NCBI GenBank assembly: GCA_023374045.1
Contig: CM041781.1
Coordinates: 147,552,982-147,616,981, forward strand
Reading direction: 5' to 3'
DNA from: Limonium bicolor
Lineage: Eukaryota; Streptophyta; Magnoliopsida; Caryophyllales; Plumbaginaceae
Length of the DNA stretch: 64,000 nucleotides
Shown piece by piece: positions 9,921 to 22,653 of the stretch. The first letter of the stretch is position 1, and each line of letters opens with the position of its first letter. The notes beneath the pieces are model-generated. The model worked only from the letters and a program-made list of their open reading frames with translations. It was not told where the DNA came from and ran no database searches. Made by a program: the position numbers and the translations under genes.

Positions 9921-11266
9921 CCACCATCTTATCTTTACTGCTTTCTTTTATTTTGTTGTTTTTCTGTACTTTTCTTTTTCGTTGACTTATTTTACTTTTG
10001 TTTGTTAACACTAACAGTAAAACACGAGACTGCAGGTGAAGTGGTAATGATTATATTAGGCAGTGTTTTCAATTCTTAATTGCTAAATTTCTTGTTTCTC
10101 TGAGAAGTACAGCATTCGTCACTGATTTACTTACATGTCCCATCTACTGCGAAACAAATGGCGTGGAAAACTCGCAACTTTTACTTTGCACAAAATGCAC
10201 ACTATCTGTGACTCATGAGGAATATCTCGACCCCTGCCAAACTTCAAGTGTGAGGAAGGACATCTTCCTCAATCTATAACACCAGGGGAGTCTCAGTTCC
10301 TAATTTAACTTATTGATGTTCCACCTTTCTTGCGTTGAGGGTTAATTATGGCATATGCATCTATTATAAGTATAACATGTTTTGAAAGCTCTTTTCACTG
10401 CTTTTTCTATGACCAATGAGGACATTGCTCCTCTTAAGTGTGAGGAAGGAGAGACCTTTCCCTGAAAACATGCTAGATGTTCTTTAATGCCACACTTGCT
10501 TTTTGCTGCTCTAATGCCTGTGCATACCGAGTGAAATTAAACCACGTGAAAACCGCAGGAATCTTTTTGCTTGATGAGGTTTGTATAAATAATTTTATTT
10601 AAAAATACTCTCTTTTCACTAAAATCTGGTAGATTGGCTAGTTGTGGAAACCAAATTATTTTAGCTTGGGATTTTGGATAAGGCAAGGTACTCCACTGAT
10701 CAAAATTTTTTTTCCTAACAATAGTAGGCCTCGTCTATCCGGTTATTAAGTCTTAAAGGTGCTTTAACACCTATCTACCTAAGGTTTTAGGATCTGGGAT
10801 ACTTGGCCCAACACCATCTCAAGGATAGAGAGAAAAGTCTGGGTTACGGAATAACTCTACAGGATCTCAAATATTAGTTTGTTTGATACATAATTTTTGA
10901 AGACGAATACTTACAGAAGAGATAATTGCAGTTAAAATTATTCTTTTGATCATGAGTGTGTGGTGTTGAAAGGTATTGCGGAATAAGACATTACTTCACA
11001 CCCCTTGTCATCCAAAGGTTAGAGGAATGAAAATTGGTGGAAAGTCCCAAGCTAAGTTAACTTGTTTTCTACAATCTAGTTTCTCTATGCTTTTACTAAA
11101 TTGTTCTTGCTTCACTGTTTGTGAAAACCTACCTCCAGAGAGCAAGATTATTCTTTCATTTATCACTTTGTTTGATTTCGCCCTGCACTTGTTTAATTTT
11201 GAGATTATTTGACGGTTTTAGAGATATTCTTATTCCTTATTTGCTTGAGGACAAGCAAAAGTTTAA
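9921..11266 (+). other. Family B noncoding 3' interior
   Basis: This AT-rich stretch has no coding region I can support. It contains two extra copies of the purine motif AGTGTGAGGAAGG (around 10244 and 10440), like the motif next to the 3' LTR. The sequence just before 11260 (TTGCTTGAGGACAAGCAAAA) is a common plant gypsy-element signature ahead of the polypurine tract, and it forms a small inverted repeat, TTGCTTG / CAAGCAA. Confidence 0.6.
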
Positions 11267-11278
11267 GTGTGAGGAAGT
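11267..11278 (+). promoter_or_regulatory. Family B polypurine tract
   Basis: GTGTGAGGAAGT lies directly before the LTR start (TGATAAG). A purine run abutting the 3' LTR is the usual plus-strand priming site for reverse transcription. Its position and strand fix the orientation of family B as plus. Confidence 0.7.
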
Positions 11279-11512
11279 TGATAAGTGTGAAACATATAGG
11301 CTTTTAAGGGCTTAATTACCTGATAATCTGCTACAATTTAAGCAATGTTTCCCACTTATTCTGTGTTTCTCCTAAGAATAATGTTTTGATTTGAATTGAT
11401 GCATTCTATATGTAAATATAGGAAAAACCCAGAGAAATGAAGACTTTACATCATAAGGGTTACAGCGCAACAAATGGGGAACAAATCAGGAGAAGAGACA
11501 CAAAAATTGGTC

Positions 11513-11640
11513 ACGTCCGGGTCAACTTGGCCGGACGTAAATCCGGACGTCTCATGTCCGGATCCGGACGCAAGCCGGACGTGACCCAAGATCCAGCTCC
11601 AAAAGTTCTGTGTCTTGTCCGGATCCGGACACAGATCCAG
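11513..11640. repeat. CCGGA/TCCGG inverted-repeat cluster 1 in B LTR
   Basis: Dense copies of GTCCGG and CCGGAC. They include a perfect 16 bp palindrome TGTCCGGATCCGGACA at 11616-11631 and a longer inverted pair, CACGTCCGG near 11511 with CCGGACGTG near 11575. The cluster lies upstream of the TATA box. Confidence 0.8.
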
Positions 11641-11813
11641 ACATCACACAGAAATGAAAAATAAAAACGCATCGCGCTGATAATTGGGCTTTCGGCGCAA
11701 TTATCAGCCGAGTGACGGTTTAACCCATACTACAACATTTATTAATACACGGCCATGCTCAATTAATTACCAACACACCAAACTTCCACTAACCTATGTT
11801 GTTCTTCTAAGCC

Positions 11814-11822
11814 TATATAAAC
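11814..11822 (+). promoter_or_regulatory. Family B LTR TATA box
   Basis: TATATAAAC, about 535 bp into the LTR, is the best core-promoter candidate. Transcription would start about 30 bp downstream. Confidence 0.55.
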
Positions 11823-11994
11823 CCAGCTCCTACTTCATTTCAAATCGTACCAGACTCTCAGAGTCTAAACATCACTATCCCTCCGTATCTTCTGTTCATC
11901 CACGATAATCCTCCGTCTCCATTCATAAATCTTCCTCCGTAAATCTTCCCCCTCACTCACAGACAGAAACTGCTCACGAGGCTTCATTTAGCCA

Positions 11995-12081
11995 GTCCGG
12001 ATCAACGTCCGGATCCGGACAGGGCCAGGACAAGGCGTCCGGATCTACGTCCGACCCAAGAGAGCCGGACATGACACAGAC
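11995..12081. repeat. CCGGA/TCCGG inverted-repeat cluster 2 in B LTR
   Basis: Further copies of GTCCGG, GTCCGGATCCGGAC and GCCGGAC, about 180 bp downstream of the TATA box and so probably within the transcript leader. Confidence 0.75.
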
Positions 12082-12875
12082 GAGAGTGGAATTTGCAGAA
12101 TCATCGACGGCTTCTAAAATCAGTTTTTCTTCTAAATCCCTCTATCCTTATGCTGTTTATATTGAGCATTGTTATTTTGTCTATGGCTGAGTAGTCACTT
12201 TTATTTCGGTTTACTATGTATCTCTAGATTTATTATTTCTGAACCTTTATGATTTTCTAGTACTTTAGAATAAAGTTCTTTTCCCTTATGAATTCCTAAA
12301 CTTCTTAATCTGATCAGTTATTGAGTTTATCAGTTTGTTAGCTTATAAATGAGAACTGTGGCTATCAATAGACTATAAGGAAAAGAACCAGTTAGTATAG
12401 AGATGGTAATTCCTCTAAACCACTAGCTGACCATTAATCTAGACTATGCTTAAAGCAATTAGTAAACAGTGGATTCATAACGAGAGTTAGGATTCGGTCT
12501 TTGCTAATTAGAATTCGTGGAACGGGAGACCGAATACGAGTTATCCTTATTCTAGGGTTTTATTCATAATTCTGTAGAAATCACTTAGGAGAAGAAACTG
12601 CACATCTAGAGAGAAGTAGTAAACCCGAATGTCCTTTATCGAACAAAAACCAAATTAATTATTTACCTGTTATTCATTGTTTATTGAACTCTTTTACAAC
12701 ATTCACTATCCCACACAAAAACCCCCAATTTCATGTTATTTATATTATTCTTGTTTGTGTGTAAGTAGAAATTAAACTAGCCACTGCCTCCTTGGATTCG
12801 ATACTCCGGGAATACTCTGAGATTTAAACTTGCTATAATCGACCAGTACACTTGTCGTTAGGTTTTACCCCAACA

Positions 12876-14240
12876 GTCGTTTGATGTGTCAAAATACGCG
12901 CTAACGTTGTTCGTTTTTAACGTTCATTACCCTCTCAATTTTGGCATTGGACATAGGGTTTGACCGTGCATTTTCGCTTCTCAATGCACCTCATTAGGTC
13001 ATCCAAAGGAAACTCAAAGGTCTCATTCCCTTATAGAATAGCATTCTATCCCTGGCAAGTGAGAGCCCATATTGAAGGCTTATTTCTACTCACAAGCCTC
13101 ACGAGGGTTTACCATGTTAGTTCCCAATCGTGTATCTCCACCATTCCTACAATGGTTGTCATTTGCTTGGTTACCTACAGGTTATACTACTCCTTTAAGT
13201 CTCTATGCTCTTTGAGCATTATCATTCTACAATCCACATTGTACATGTTCGGTGTTTGCTTCTAAACCGACTACTCTTCGGCTTTCAACCACTGTTACCC
13301 GAGTCTCCTCATTCCTATTATTCTTGGGGTTTTCCTTTCTCGTTCGAATTGCTCCTTGGCAATAATCATATGCTCAAGTTTCAGTATATTTGTAGGTGAA
13401 AGCCTTCTCCTGGTGGGTCCATGTAATCACCGCATTAGTGGCCTATTGATAACGAGATCTTTATGTCTTGGTACTATTGTTACTACAAGGAGTAGGAAAG
13501 ACAACTAAAAGCCTTGTCAACTACATATGAGGATGATGCTCTACTCATTACATTAACTTCAAATCGAGTGGTCTAATTGTCATTCTATTCATCGTATGAG
13601 ATAATATCTCTTCTCTTACTGGTGCCATTCTCGGCAATTCTTCTTATTATATAACGTGGGTTTTGTAACCGTTTGAATCTACACAATGTAGTTGGTTTAT
13701 GGCTTTTAAGCCACATTGCTTCGGGCTATGCTTCTCGCAAGCTGTTGATACATATTTCTACTTCTCCGTACACCATCATATGGTTGGGGGTATTACTAGG
13801 CTCCATGGCAAGTTGTTGCATTACGCTTCCGCTCATGAGAGGCCCTTTAAGCGATATGGTATTATTCAGTGCCTCTTAGTGATTTTAGGGTACTTCTTGT
13901 TAAGTGGAATCCCTTCGTTGTCCTAACCGAGTGTTCGTTTTAGCTTCCGTGTTCTTATCACGACATTCGTTCAGCTATTGTGGACTTGTACACCCTTAAG
14001 GGATTTCCCCTGGGTGTTGTTATACTATGCCATTACATCTGGCTAATATTTGTGAGTATGTCCGGTCGGCTATACTGCATTGCAGTGCCGTATTCCGGAC
14101 TATCCCGTGTCCGGTTATAACGTCTCTCGTTCTTGGGTAGTCCGTTGGTACTTCCTTCTTGCGTTTTTGACCGGGTTAAACATCCTCTTGATGAAGATTA
14201 ATATTCCCGGTAGTCATGGTGATCGTTCTGGGAATTCTAT
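12876..14240 (-). mobile_element. Fragment F: old family C interior
   Basis: Similar to the interior of C-beta at about 38600-39560 in the same orientation. Shared blocks include the TTGAGCAT region (13213), GTTTGCTTCTAAACCGAC (13254; also found reversed in E) and GGCTCCATG(G/A)CAAG (13799). Identity looks roughly 70-75% by eye. No LTR and no ORF with recognisable function. Element B inserted at its left edge (12876). The right edge at about 14240 is where similarity stops. Confidence 0.65.
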
Positions 14241-14890
14241 ATGGAAATTACCGTGGGTGGGTCGACAAAAGAAAGGGCCAGCTGGCTCCTTTTTGGGCTG
14301 GTCGGCCCACTGCCAATTTTTTTTTTGTTTTATTGTTTCTAAATCAGTCCAATAGTCCAATGAGAGAAAGATTTTTATCCGATTGATTTACTTGTCGGTT
14401 TCAAACCGCTAATTAATTTCGTGAATGCTTGGGCTCGTTATTTAATTTCAAAATGTTATATATTAATACATAACATTATTTTATGACTTATTATGTGTTA
14501 TATATTGTATAATATTATTATTTAATTTTCTCCTTAGTAACGTTTATTAATTCGTTATTTCATGTGACGAACTTTAGGTTATATGACCTAATATTTATTA
14601 ATTCTCTTTTATTAAACGTATAGGTGAAAATTATCATTATTTGCCTAAGTAGGAGTATTGTACATTTATTTAATTATTTAATTCATCCCTTATTATATTC
14701 TTTAATTTTGTTTTTTTATGTGAGGTTTATTAACCTCTTTAATTCTTACATTTGTTTTAAATTTAACCTCTAAAGTGCATGAATTAAATAGTTCATCTCA
14801 ATAACATTATGAACCTTAATTAATTATTTTAACTTATTTAATTATTTAATTAAACTTTATTTACTCAATTAATTTTAAGGATATATCAAA
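14241..14890. other. AT-rich unassigned stretch
   Basis: No gene and no repeat family I recognise. It starts with a G/C-rich patch containing GGGCCAGCTGGCTC and GGGCTGGTCGGCCC, then an 11-base T run (about 14318-14328), then about 500 bp of very AT-rich DNA rich in TTAATTA, TATTTAATT and ATTATTATTT. It separates the oppositely oriented fragments F and E and may be remnant or unique spacer. Confidence 0.4.
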
Positions 14891-17800
14891 TACCGCAACC
14901 GGTATGTGTTGAACCGATAGCCAGCCTGCATGACGCACTTGCCATGGCAAGTGCTATATTAACAGGGCTATTCGGAGGAACTTTTAATAACTAAGGAGTA
15001 CTTAGAGAAGTACCACGATGGTGAATGAAGAAAATATAGGATCACAAATCCTAAGAACCAGAAGAACGAAACCGTGAAATGGCCTAACGGCCTAACCATT
15101 GTATTAAACAATATACCAATCAGGGAGAAGCTAGACTCGTTCAAGACCACCAGACGTTGCAATACCATAAAATTTTCTTTTAAACTCGAATTTTTCTTTC
15201 AAAACCTCAGATTTTTAAAACCAAACCTAGAAGATCTACACCGACATCAATGCCGCACAGAGCAGGTAAGTTACACCCAGTTCAAGCTTGAACAGCTATA
15301 GGACAACCAAACAATCCGAGGGTATCAACCCGAAGGAAAAGATCGGGTCCATACTAAATACGGAAAGAAGGCAGAATATATCTAAGGACACAGTAGATGA
15401 ATTTCCCTTTATTAAGATCAGGAAGAACCACACGTGCGTTATCATAGGATGACACAAGAGGAGTTGACAAAATAATACTTCAATAACTAAGCGTGTGACG
15501 GACACTACGAGTGTACAAAAACGAGATGTGGGACGACCGCACTCCAAAGGAACTTGCGGGCCTAACAGACTTATTTATGAGTTAGCCAGGTAAGTAGTAA
15601 TGTATCAATAAGGTGCCCCACATATGTAGACGAGTAGTGTACAGAACATGAGAAGTAGTCGACTCCGCACCACGGTCAGTGATGCAAATTCAGACCAGGG
15701 CAGCTGATTACCTCGAATGATTGAAGAGAAAGAACTCAGTTAAGCTAAAGAGTCTAAAGAAATAAGAGAACTCATTCTAGGAAAATGAATTAGAATTAGG
15801 AAGTGCGAGGAGCACTGATTGTTAAGTACAAACATCTAATATGCCTCAAGATTTGTGAGGGAATCACATGATAGCCGGAATGAATACCCAGCCTAAACAT
15901 AGCAAGGCAAATGCCTGACATGGACATGTCCTTAAAAGCTTGAAGACTTAGGTCCATAGGAGAAAGAATCAATGATCTACCCGAGGTCGGGAGACACTAC
16001 AACCCTAAACGGGACAGTTCGAAATACGCTACCACAAGGCGGTGTAGTTAACTCAAGTACCCATAAATACAAGCTAGATGAAATGGCGTAACTTAGCAAC
16101 ACCCGGGAATAACCCTTGAAAGGGTCTAACTCAACAACAGTTGAACAGGATATTGTCAAGGGGACATAGGAGCAAAGACAAATACTCGGTTAAAATACCG
16201 AACGGAATCCACTAACAGAAGGTACCCTAAATTGCCAGAAGGCAACCTGATATTACCTAAGAGGCCTCCCATGAAAGGAAGCATGATGCAACGACCTTGT
16301 CATGGAGCCCAGTGTTACCTCCAATTTGCCTAATGGAATACAGAGAAGTAGAAACTTGCGTGAACAGCCTACAATAAGCAGAGCTCGAGGCAACGTACCG
16401 TGAACTAACTGCGATACGCAGATTCGAACGGTTGCGAAACCTATATAGAGTCATACGGAGAATTGTCGGGAATGACACCAGTAAGAGAAGAGATTATTTT
16501 ATACGAACGAATAAAGCGGAGAACGAACCACTCATTATAGGAGTGGGGATACCTCACGTTACTGTGAGGCCTCTGGAGCGGTGATTAGGTGGACCCTCCA
16601 GGAAGAGGCTTTCATCCGTTAATATATTAAACCTTGAGCATGTGGTTATTACCAAGGGACAATGTGAACAAGAAAGAAAGATTTGTAAGGCTAGTATAAA
16701 GAAAGAAGCTTTTCTAGTAATTGTCAAAAGCCAAAAGAGTAGTCGGTTAGAAGCAAACACTGTATGTGTGCAGTGCGGACTATAGAGTGAACAACGCTCA
16801 AGGAGCTTAGAGACTTAAAGATTAGCGTATTTTGTAATCAGCCAAGTAAATGGCGAACAATAGTATGAATGGTGGAAGTACATGAGCGGAAGCTGACATA
16901 ATAGTGGATGCCATATAATCAATACTATATAATGAGTCAGAACATGGTGCGCGGTAAGCGACCATTGTATGAATATAGGTAGAAAATGAAATGTAGAACA
17001 AGCGGAATTATGAGTTAGACTTAGTGGAGATGAAAAGCAAGAGATGGTAGACAGACTGGGCAATAAAGCCTGTAGTCTGTACCTGTGATAAAGATCTCAC
17101 TGGGAATGCATTATTCACTCCTACTTCAATTGCATAAGGAGATGGAAGTGTATTCCTAGTAGATCAACTTGATAAATGAAGTAATAAACTTTGGGACAAG
17201 AGTGCCCGATTGCTAAATAACTAACTCGTACTAGATACGGAGGACTTGCAAACACACCAATGAATATGGCGCATGACACAACAAATAAATTCCATTGGAA
17301 TAAAAATGGAAAGAAACTTTTAAACGTTATAAGGACTGATGCATATGAAATGTAAGGTGGTACAATGAAAGAACACTTGTACAGAACCAGATAAGTGGGC
17401 GTAGTTCAGAAGCCACTAAAAGTAGAGGAAGCACTACATAATAGGTAGTAGCTCGACCTCAACCGACAGAAAGTCAGAAGAACCAAGTGAGTAATCACGG
17501 AGGTACACAACAGTATGTATAGTAAGTTCCAGAGAATAGGACATAAAACCTATAACTCATCGAGTTTGCGTATGGTAAGACATATCGCGCGTCGATTGAG
17601 AGACCTTTATTCCCAAGATAAAAAGGATAAAAGGGAGATGTACAACACATTGAGAATAACGAAAAGGGTGAACTAAGCTCTAAAGTTATCAGGGTCGCGC
17701 AGCAAAAGTGAGTGGGCCCATAGCTCAAAGGTTTGAAATACCTAGTGAATACGAGCGAATGGCTAATTATCAATGCCTTGAAGTCTGAGAGGCTAGAACC

Positions 17801-17909
17801 GAACCCGGTTATGAGTTAAATAAACCCGAATAAGAATTCTTGGAGCAAAGACTAAACCGCCAATATGGTTAAGATCCTCTAACCAGAACGCATTGTATGA
17901 TAGACCGCA
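14891..17909 (+). mobile_element. Fragment E: old family C interior, opposite orientation
   Basis: Reverse complement of family C interior corresponding to about 40490 down to 37800 of C-beta. Shared landmarks are the CAACCGGTATGTGTTGAACC block (14898), the palindrome at 14935-14954, GTGTCCGTCACACGC reversed (about 15492) and the ACTAAACCGCCAATATGGTT block (17850). Diverged, with no LTR and no plausible ORF. C-alpha is inserted at its right end (17910), immediately after GACCGCA. Confidence 0.75.
14935..14954. repeat. 20-bp perfect palindrome in fragment E
   Basis: GCACTTGCCATGGCAAGTGC is a perfect palindrome. It is preserved at the equivalent place in C-alpha (59155-59174) and with one change in int1 (40419-40438) and int2 (49833-49852). 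Confidence 0.9.
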
Positions 17910-20900
17910 TGTAACACCCCATCCAACAGTAACACACATAACAACTGACTGCAGCGGAAACATACTTCATCACATTACTTAACTCAATGGTGTTACACGC
18001 CGTTAGCCACCCACGTGGCTAACAAGGCTAATACATATACATTGTATCGGTCAGATGGACTAGATTCCCGAGCATCTACACATTACTATCCCTTTCCATT
18101 AACAACAACCCACATACATAAACATTTTAATTGTACCGAGTATTTACAAACTAATGCCGATAACAATTTCGTTCTTACTACACCTACGATACATAAACAA
18201 TTTAAATGGTTACCCATGTACAAACGACTACCCCGTCCTACTCTCGAACGGCTTCCAGCTCCTTGTACCTGAAATAGGAAAGAGAAGAAAGGGTGGCCCC
18301 CAAGGGGCTCAACACCTTTGCTGGTATGGTAATCCCGCAGCCCGCATGCTACCGGGCCATGCACAACTAATTGTCGTCTTAGCATGCGGTTGATTATATT
18401 TGAATCATGCATGTAAACTATCAACACACAACACATAACATTCCACCATGATGGGCTCAACAAAACAGCCAACGCATCTACACTTAACAAATCACTCCTT
18501 GTTTTCCTTAACCCTAGAGTGTTTCTCCTCTAATGGAGCTACTTCCTTAATAGACGATACTTACCCATTAATCGGGTTATCCTTAAGCGCCTCTTATCAT
18601 AAACTGGGATTCATATCCATGATCCACATACTCCACATTTTACAACATAAACATCACACCGCTATAAGAATTACGGCACAACAATAACACCTAACACAAC
18701 GGGTACGGTTCTCTTAGGAACCAACCCAAACATAGTTAATTCACCTGTGAGCCTAGAGAATGATATTACCCTCATGTTAAGCTCGTTATACAACACTCAT
18801 TACCGTCCTAATAGTCGGACGAGTAATTTAAGTTAAGATGGTTCGGATATAGTGACCCGAACACACTACACAAACACATGTTCCCCCTAAACCGATCATA
18901 AGTCAGAATAGCTAAGCTTTGGAGTAAGCTAATGGGAGATCGTAACCCGTGAGGGAAACAACCATAACAGAGAGGAGGGTAAAGCTAAAAAGGATACCCA
19001 CTCCCAACAACGCGCGACCGGCCTGACCGAATTCCTCACCCCCGTTAGTACATATTTACTTGTAGATAAATAGTTAGAGCCCCACTATGGAATTTATCAC
19101 ATCCACACACCAAAAAGGTATTTCAACTGGGTTAACACACGAGGGAGGTCCATACATTCACACACAAACATCACGCAATTAACTCACGCACAGCCGTGGT
19201 TAGAACGTCCCATGGTTCGGGTCGTTAAATCCGAATACCGATCTCTCATGTGATCCTAGACTCAGTTAGCTAAAGTTTAACACTTTTGAGGTTAAATGGT
19301 ATCGGAACTAGACACGCCACATATATGAATTAATGCAAACTCATTACATGTTTTATCTTACAACGTGGCAAACATACAGAAAAACACATTGGCATACAAG
19401 CCGGTGTAATCCGGTAGGACACAGGTTGCAAGAAAACCATACCTGTCACCGGAGTCCACTCTATCATGTCCACTTATGTTCCTCGAACAATTCTCGAACA
19501 ACTGGTAATATTACATGTACTTTTATTAACATCGGGGTAACATGATTGTTTAAAGTCTAATGCCCACAACTTATCCCCGTTAACTAGTTAAATAACTTCA
19601 CATTTTAACTTGTTTTACTTTTACATTTTAATACAACTTTTCCCCCACTAAATTGTCATTATAACTCACTTAACATGTCCTTAACAATCTTATAACATCA
19701 TTACTTAATAATACCCATCATCCTATAACCTTAAACAATGTTTTTGGTCCATACAGCGCCTTGTCCGAACTTGTGTCCAGACTTCCCATGTTCGGACACT
19801 GTTCGAGGCCAAACCCGAAAATAGAGATAGGTGTGTCCGAACTTCCAAATTCGGATGGTAGTTCGGACACTGGTCGAAGCTCAGGAGGCTTATGCGCAAC
19901 AGGGCATGTCCGAACGTCCATGTTCGGACGGTAGTTCGGACGTGCCCAAAACTCCATTTTCTATACCTTTAAACACTTACTCATTTCTTGCCTAAATGCT
20001 CAATACTTATAATACTTCCCCCTTAGGTTTATAGCATGTTCCCACACTATATTTAGCCCACCAAAAATACTTCATGTCCTTCCAAGAATTTTCTTCACAA
20101 GTTCAAACATCTTCCTTACCTAAACATCATTTCCTCCTTGTACATCAACATTACCTAAACCTTAACAAACTCCTCCAAGACTTTAGTACATCCCAAAACA
20201 CCCATTGGATTTCTAGAACTTCCAAGATAATGCCTAAATCCTTCTTGCCTTCTAAAACACCTTAATGCACCTTTCTTTCCCTAGTAAAACACTTAACCAT
20301 TCTCAACGCTTCCAAACTCACCAAAACTCATTTTGAACACTTAAAACTTCTTATACATTATCTAAATTTTGACATGGGTTCTTCTAGCACATTGCTATAC
20401 CAAAGCACATAGCTTTCACCATTAGACATTCAAGAACACCTAAAATCCATCAAGTGTATTCTCACACACAAACACTTAGGTTTTCACCCTTTCACAACCA
20501 AAACGCTTAATCACTTGATACACACAAACATATTGTTTTTCATCCTTTAACCATCAAAGACACAACTTTACAAGGGACACTCTTTGCACACAACCAAACC
20601 TCAAACAACACTACATCACAATATAGTGCATAAACTTAAATTTCTTGGCACTTAGGCCCTTAAATAACATGGCTCTTAGGCCCTTAAATAACATAAACCT
20701 TAAACACAGAATTTCCCACATATATATTGCTTTTGACCTGCCAAATACACTCAACATCACATATGCCCTTTAATAATCTCTTTGAGAGCTTTACTAACTC
20801 ATTCACCTTTGGCTCTTTAGGTAGTTTTAATAAGCAATATAAGCTCATTTTTCCTAATGCATTTTAACCACATTAGGTTAACACATTTACCTCTTTTCTA

Positions 20901-22341
20901 CAAGATTTTTACTTGAGCACTCTTGTTCTTCCTTGTTTGGAAATCGGTAAGAGGACTTGGTTACTTGTCAATGTTCTAATCAATATACAAGTAAAACCAA
21001 TGAGCATTCAAGCTTCATGCTTAAACTCATTTACAAACCCTAGGTATATATATTGTCTTTAGACATTAGGATAGTTGTTTTACCTTGGAATAAAAGAGAG
21101 CTTGAATAAGTAACAAAGAGGACTCCTCCTTGTCCTTTGAAGATGAAATGGAGCTATGAAAGAACAGAGAGAACCCATTAATGGTGAATTTTCGGACATG
21201 TAAAAAATGAAGGAAATGTTGTTTTCTTTGGTTTTTCCTTACCTTGAAGCAAAGGAGAATGACAAGGCATGGAAAGGTGAGCTCAAGCTCCTTCAATGGT
21301 AAATCTCCATGGCACCGAAATGAGGCTTTTGAAGATTTGAAAAGAGAGAAGTGTAGAGCTTGGCCTAACTAAGACAAATATGGTCTTAGAATTTGATTTG
21401 GTATATGGAGCTAGGAATTACAAGCATTCAAAGATGGAGTAGTTGTGTGGGCTGTAGCAAACCGAGAATGAGAAGGGAGAAGGGAGGTTGGAGACGGTGG
21501 GGAAGCAAGGAGAATGAAGAGATGAAAAAAAGCTTGCTTTTGGAGATATTTTAACTAAAAGCAAATAGTAACTTTGCTTTATTACTTTCCTTGTTTATTT
21601 GATTGGTCAAGTGTGGTGAGTCACACATGAAAAACCACCCCCCTTAGTAGTTTAGGCTCTTTGGTGGTCTTTGTTGACCAACTAAGTCACTTATATTGAC
21701 TTATATTATAAACTAGTACAATTTAGTTACTATTCACAAACTAAGGCATATATTGTGAAATTTTTGATTCCCATTTATTTAGACTTCCTAATGTGATACT
21801 AAGTAGTACACATGTTAATTAAAGTAATGATGGACATTTAGCCATTCAAAACTCATTTACAAGACAATTTTTTCAAAAATGTGCTTTAAGACTCCTTAAA
21901 GCACATTTTATATTTTAACTTGTTTTCAAGCTTGGTTTTCTTAGTAATTGATTTTATATGTTCATTAACATATAATTAAGGTATAGATATAACCTTTAGG
22001 TCTTATACAAATTTATCCCAAGCTTAGAGCACATTTTTGCCCATATTGACCTTAAGGTATTTATTTGTGTTTTGTTTGGTTTAATTGTCTACCAAGGTTT
22101 CCTAAGGACTTAATTAGCCATATTAAATCATAATTGAATATCACTAAGTCTTGGTAGGCTCTTTGGGTCCCAACCAAGTTCACTTCTAAGTTTAGAGCAT
22201 GTTTTTGCTCAAACTGTATTTATGGTACTTTATTGCTTTCACCATGGTTTAAATTGTACACTGATGTTTCTAAGGCACTTTTTAGCCTTTAAATATAATA
22301 GTTTAGTATTTAAACAATATATCAAGGTTTGGGGTATTTCA
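17910..22341 (-). mobile_element. L1: C-alpha 3' LTR
   Basis: This 4432 bp LTR reads TGTAACACCCC...GGGGTATTTCA on the plus strand. It contains the GTCCGAAC/GTTCGGAC hairpin cluster (19763-19941), a CTTAGGCCCTTAAATAACAT direct repeat near 20650-20690, and a purine-rich minus/plus strand switch near 21070-21530. Several open frames of 60-134 codons lie within it, but they are broken in the sister copies. Confidence 0.85.
19763..19941. repeat. GTCCGAAC/GTTCGGAC hairpin cluster in L1
   Basis: Three successive inverted pairs of GTCCGAAC with GTTCGGAC, spaced about 20-70 bp apart. The L2-L4 cluster sits at the same place but with stem GTCCGACCCA/TGGGTCGGAC. Confidence 0.85.
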
Positions 22342-22346
22342 ATCTA
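22342..22346. repeat. Left target-site duplication of C-beta (ATCTA)
   Basis: ATCTA sits between the end of L1 (GGTATTTCA) and the start of L2 (TGTAACACC). The same five bases follow the end of L4 at 55170-55174, where they run on into the polypurine tract of C-alpha. Every family C interior begins ATCTA, so the right copy alone would not be informative. The left copy, isolated between two LTRs, is. Confidence 0.8.
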
Positions 22347-22653
22347 TGTAACACCCCATCCAAACAAATACATATCAACAATCTGCAGCGGAAACACACC
22401 TTATCAAATAACTTAACTCGTTGGTGTTACACGCCGTTAACACCCACGTGGCTAACAAGGCTATTACACATACATAGTACCGGTCTGATGGGCTAAATTC
22501 CCGAGCGACTACACATTACCATTCCTTTCCATTAACAACAACAACATCAACATACACCTTTCAACTATACCGAGTATTGATAAACTGATGCCGACAACAA
22601 TTTCGGTCTTACTACACCTACTGTACATATATACACTTAAATGATTACCCATG
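22347..22653 (-). mobile_element. L2 (C-beta 3' LTR), outer piece left of A2
   Basis: 307 bp beginning TGTAACACCCCATCC, matching the first 300 bp of L3 and L4. It is cut by A2 after ACCCATG. The remainder resumes at 32209 with CCATGTACAATG. Confidence 0.88.
22649..22653. repeat. Left target-site duplication of A2 (CCATG)
   Basis: CCATG precedes the A2 terminus and matches 32209-32213 exactly. The uninterrupted target (ACCCATGTACAATG) is visible in L3 at about 41547 and L4 at about 50961. Confidence 0.93.

Larger units (their letters stand above)
1..12875 (+). mobile_element. Family B gag-only LTR retrotransposon, 3' part, split by A1
   Basis: Two pieces, 1-29 and 8778-12875, belong to one plus-strand element interrupted by element A1. 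Seen: a gag-like reading frame runs across the A1 insertion point, followed by about 1.35 kb of noncoding DNA, a purine-rich tract and a 3' LTR with TG...CA ends. The 5' LTR and primer site would lie left of the window. The gap between the gag-like stop (9920) and the LTR (11279) has no room for pol, so the element is inferred to be non-autonomous (gag-only). The base pairs after the LTR, GTCGT (12876-12880), are the expected right target duplication but cannot be checked against the missing left end. Confidence 0.8.
11279..12875 (+). mobile_element. Family B 3' LTR
   Basis: This 1597 bp LTR starts TGATAAGTG and ends TACCCCAACA. It carries a TATA box near 11814 and two clusters of CCGGA/TCCGG inverted repeats, one either side of it. 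The rest is AT-rich, with no supported ORF. The left copy is not in the window, so LTR identity and age cannot be judged. Boundaries come from the PPT on the left, the TG/CA termini, and the switch to family C-like sequence at 12876. Confidence 0.8.

Noticed and set aside
14241..14890. Possible host promoter or matrix-attachment region in the AT-rich stretch
   Set aside because: High A+T alone is not evidence, and no adjacent gene is visible.
18086..18490. 134-codon minus-strand frame in L1, in element sense
   Set aside because: It is frameshifted in L5 and fragmentary in L4, with no motif and a composition typical of noncoding LTR.
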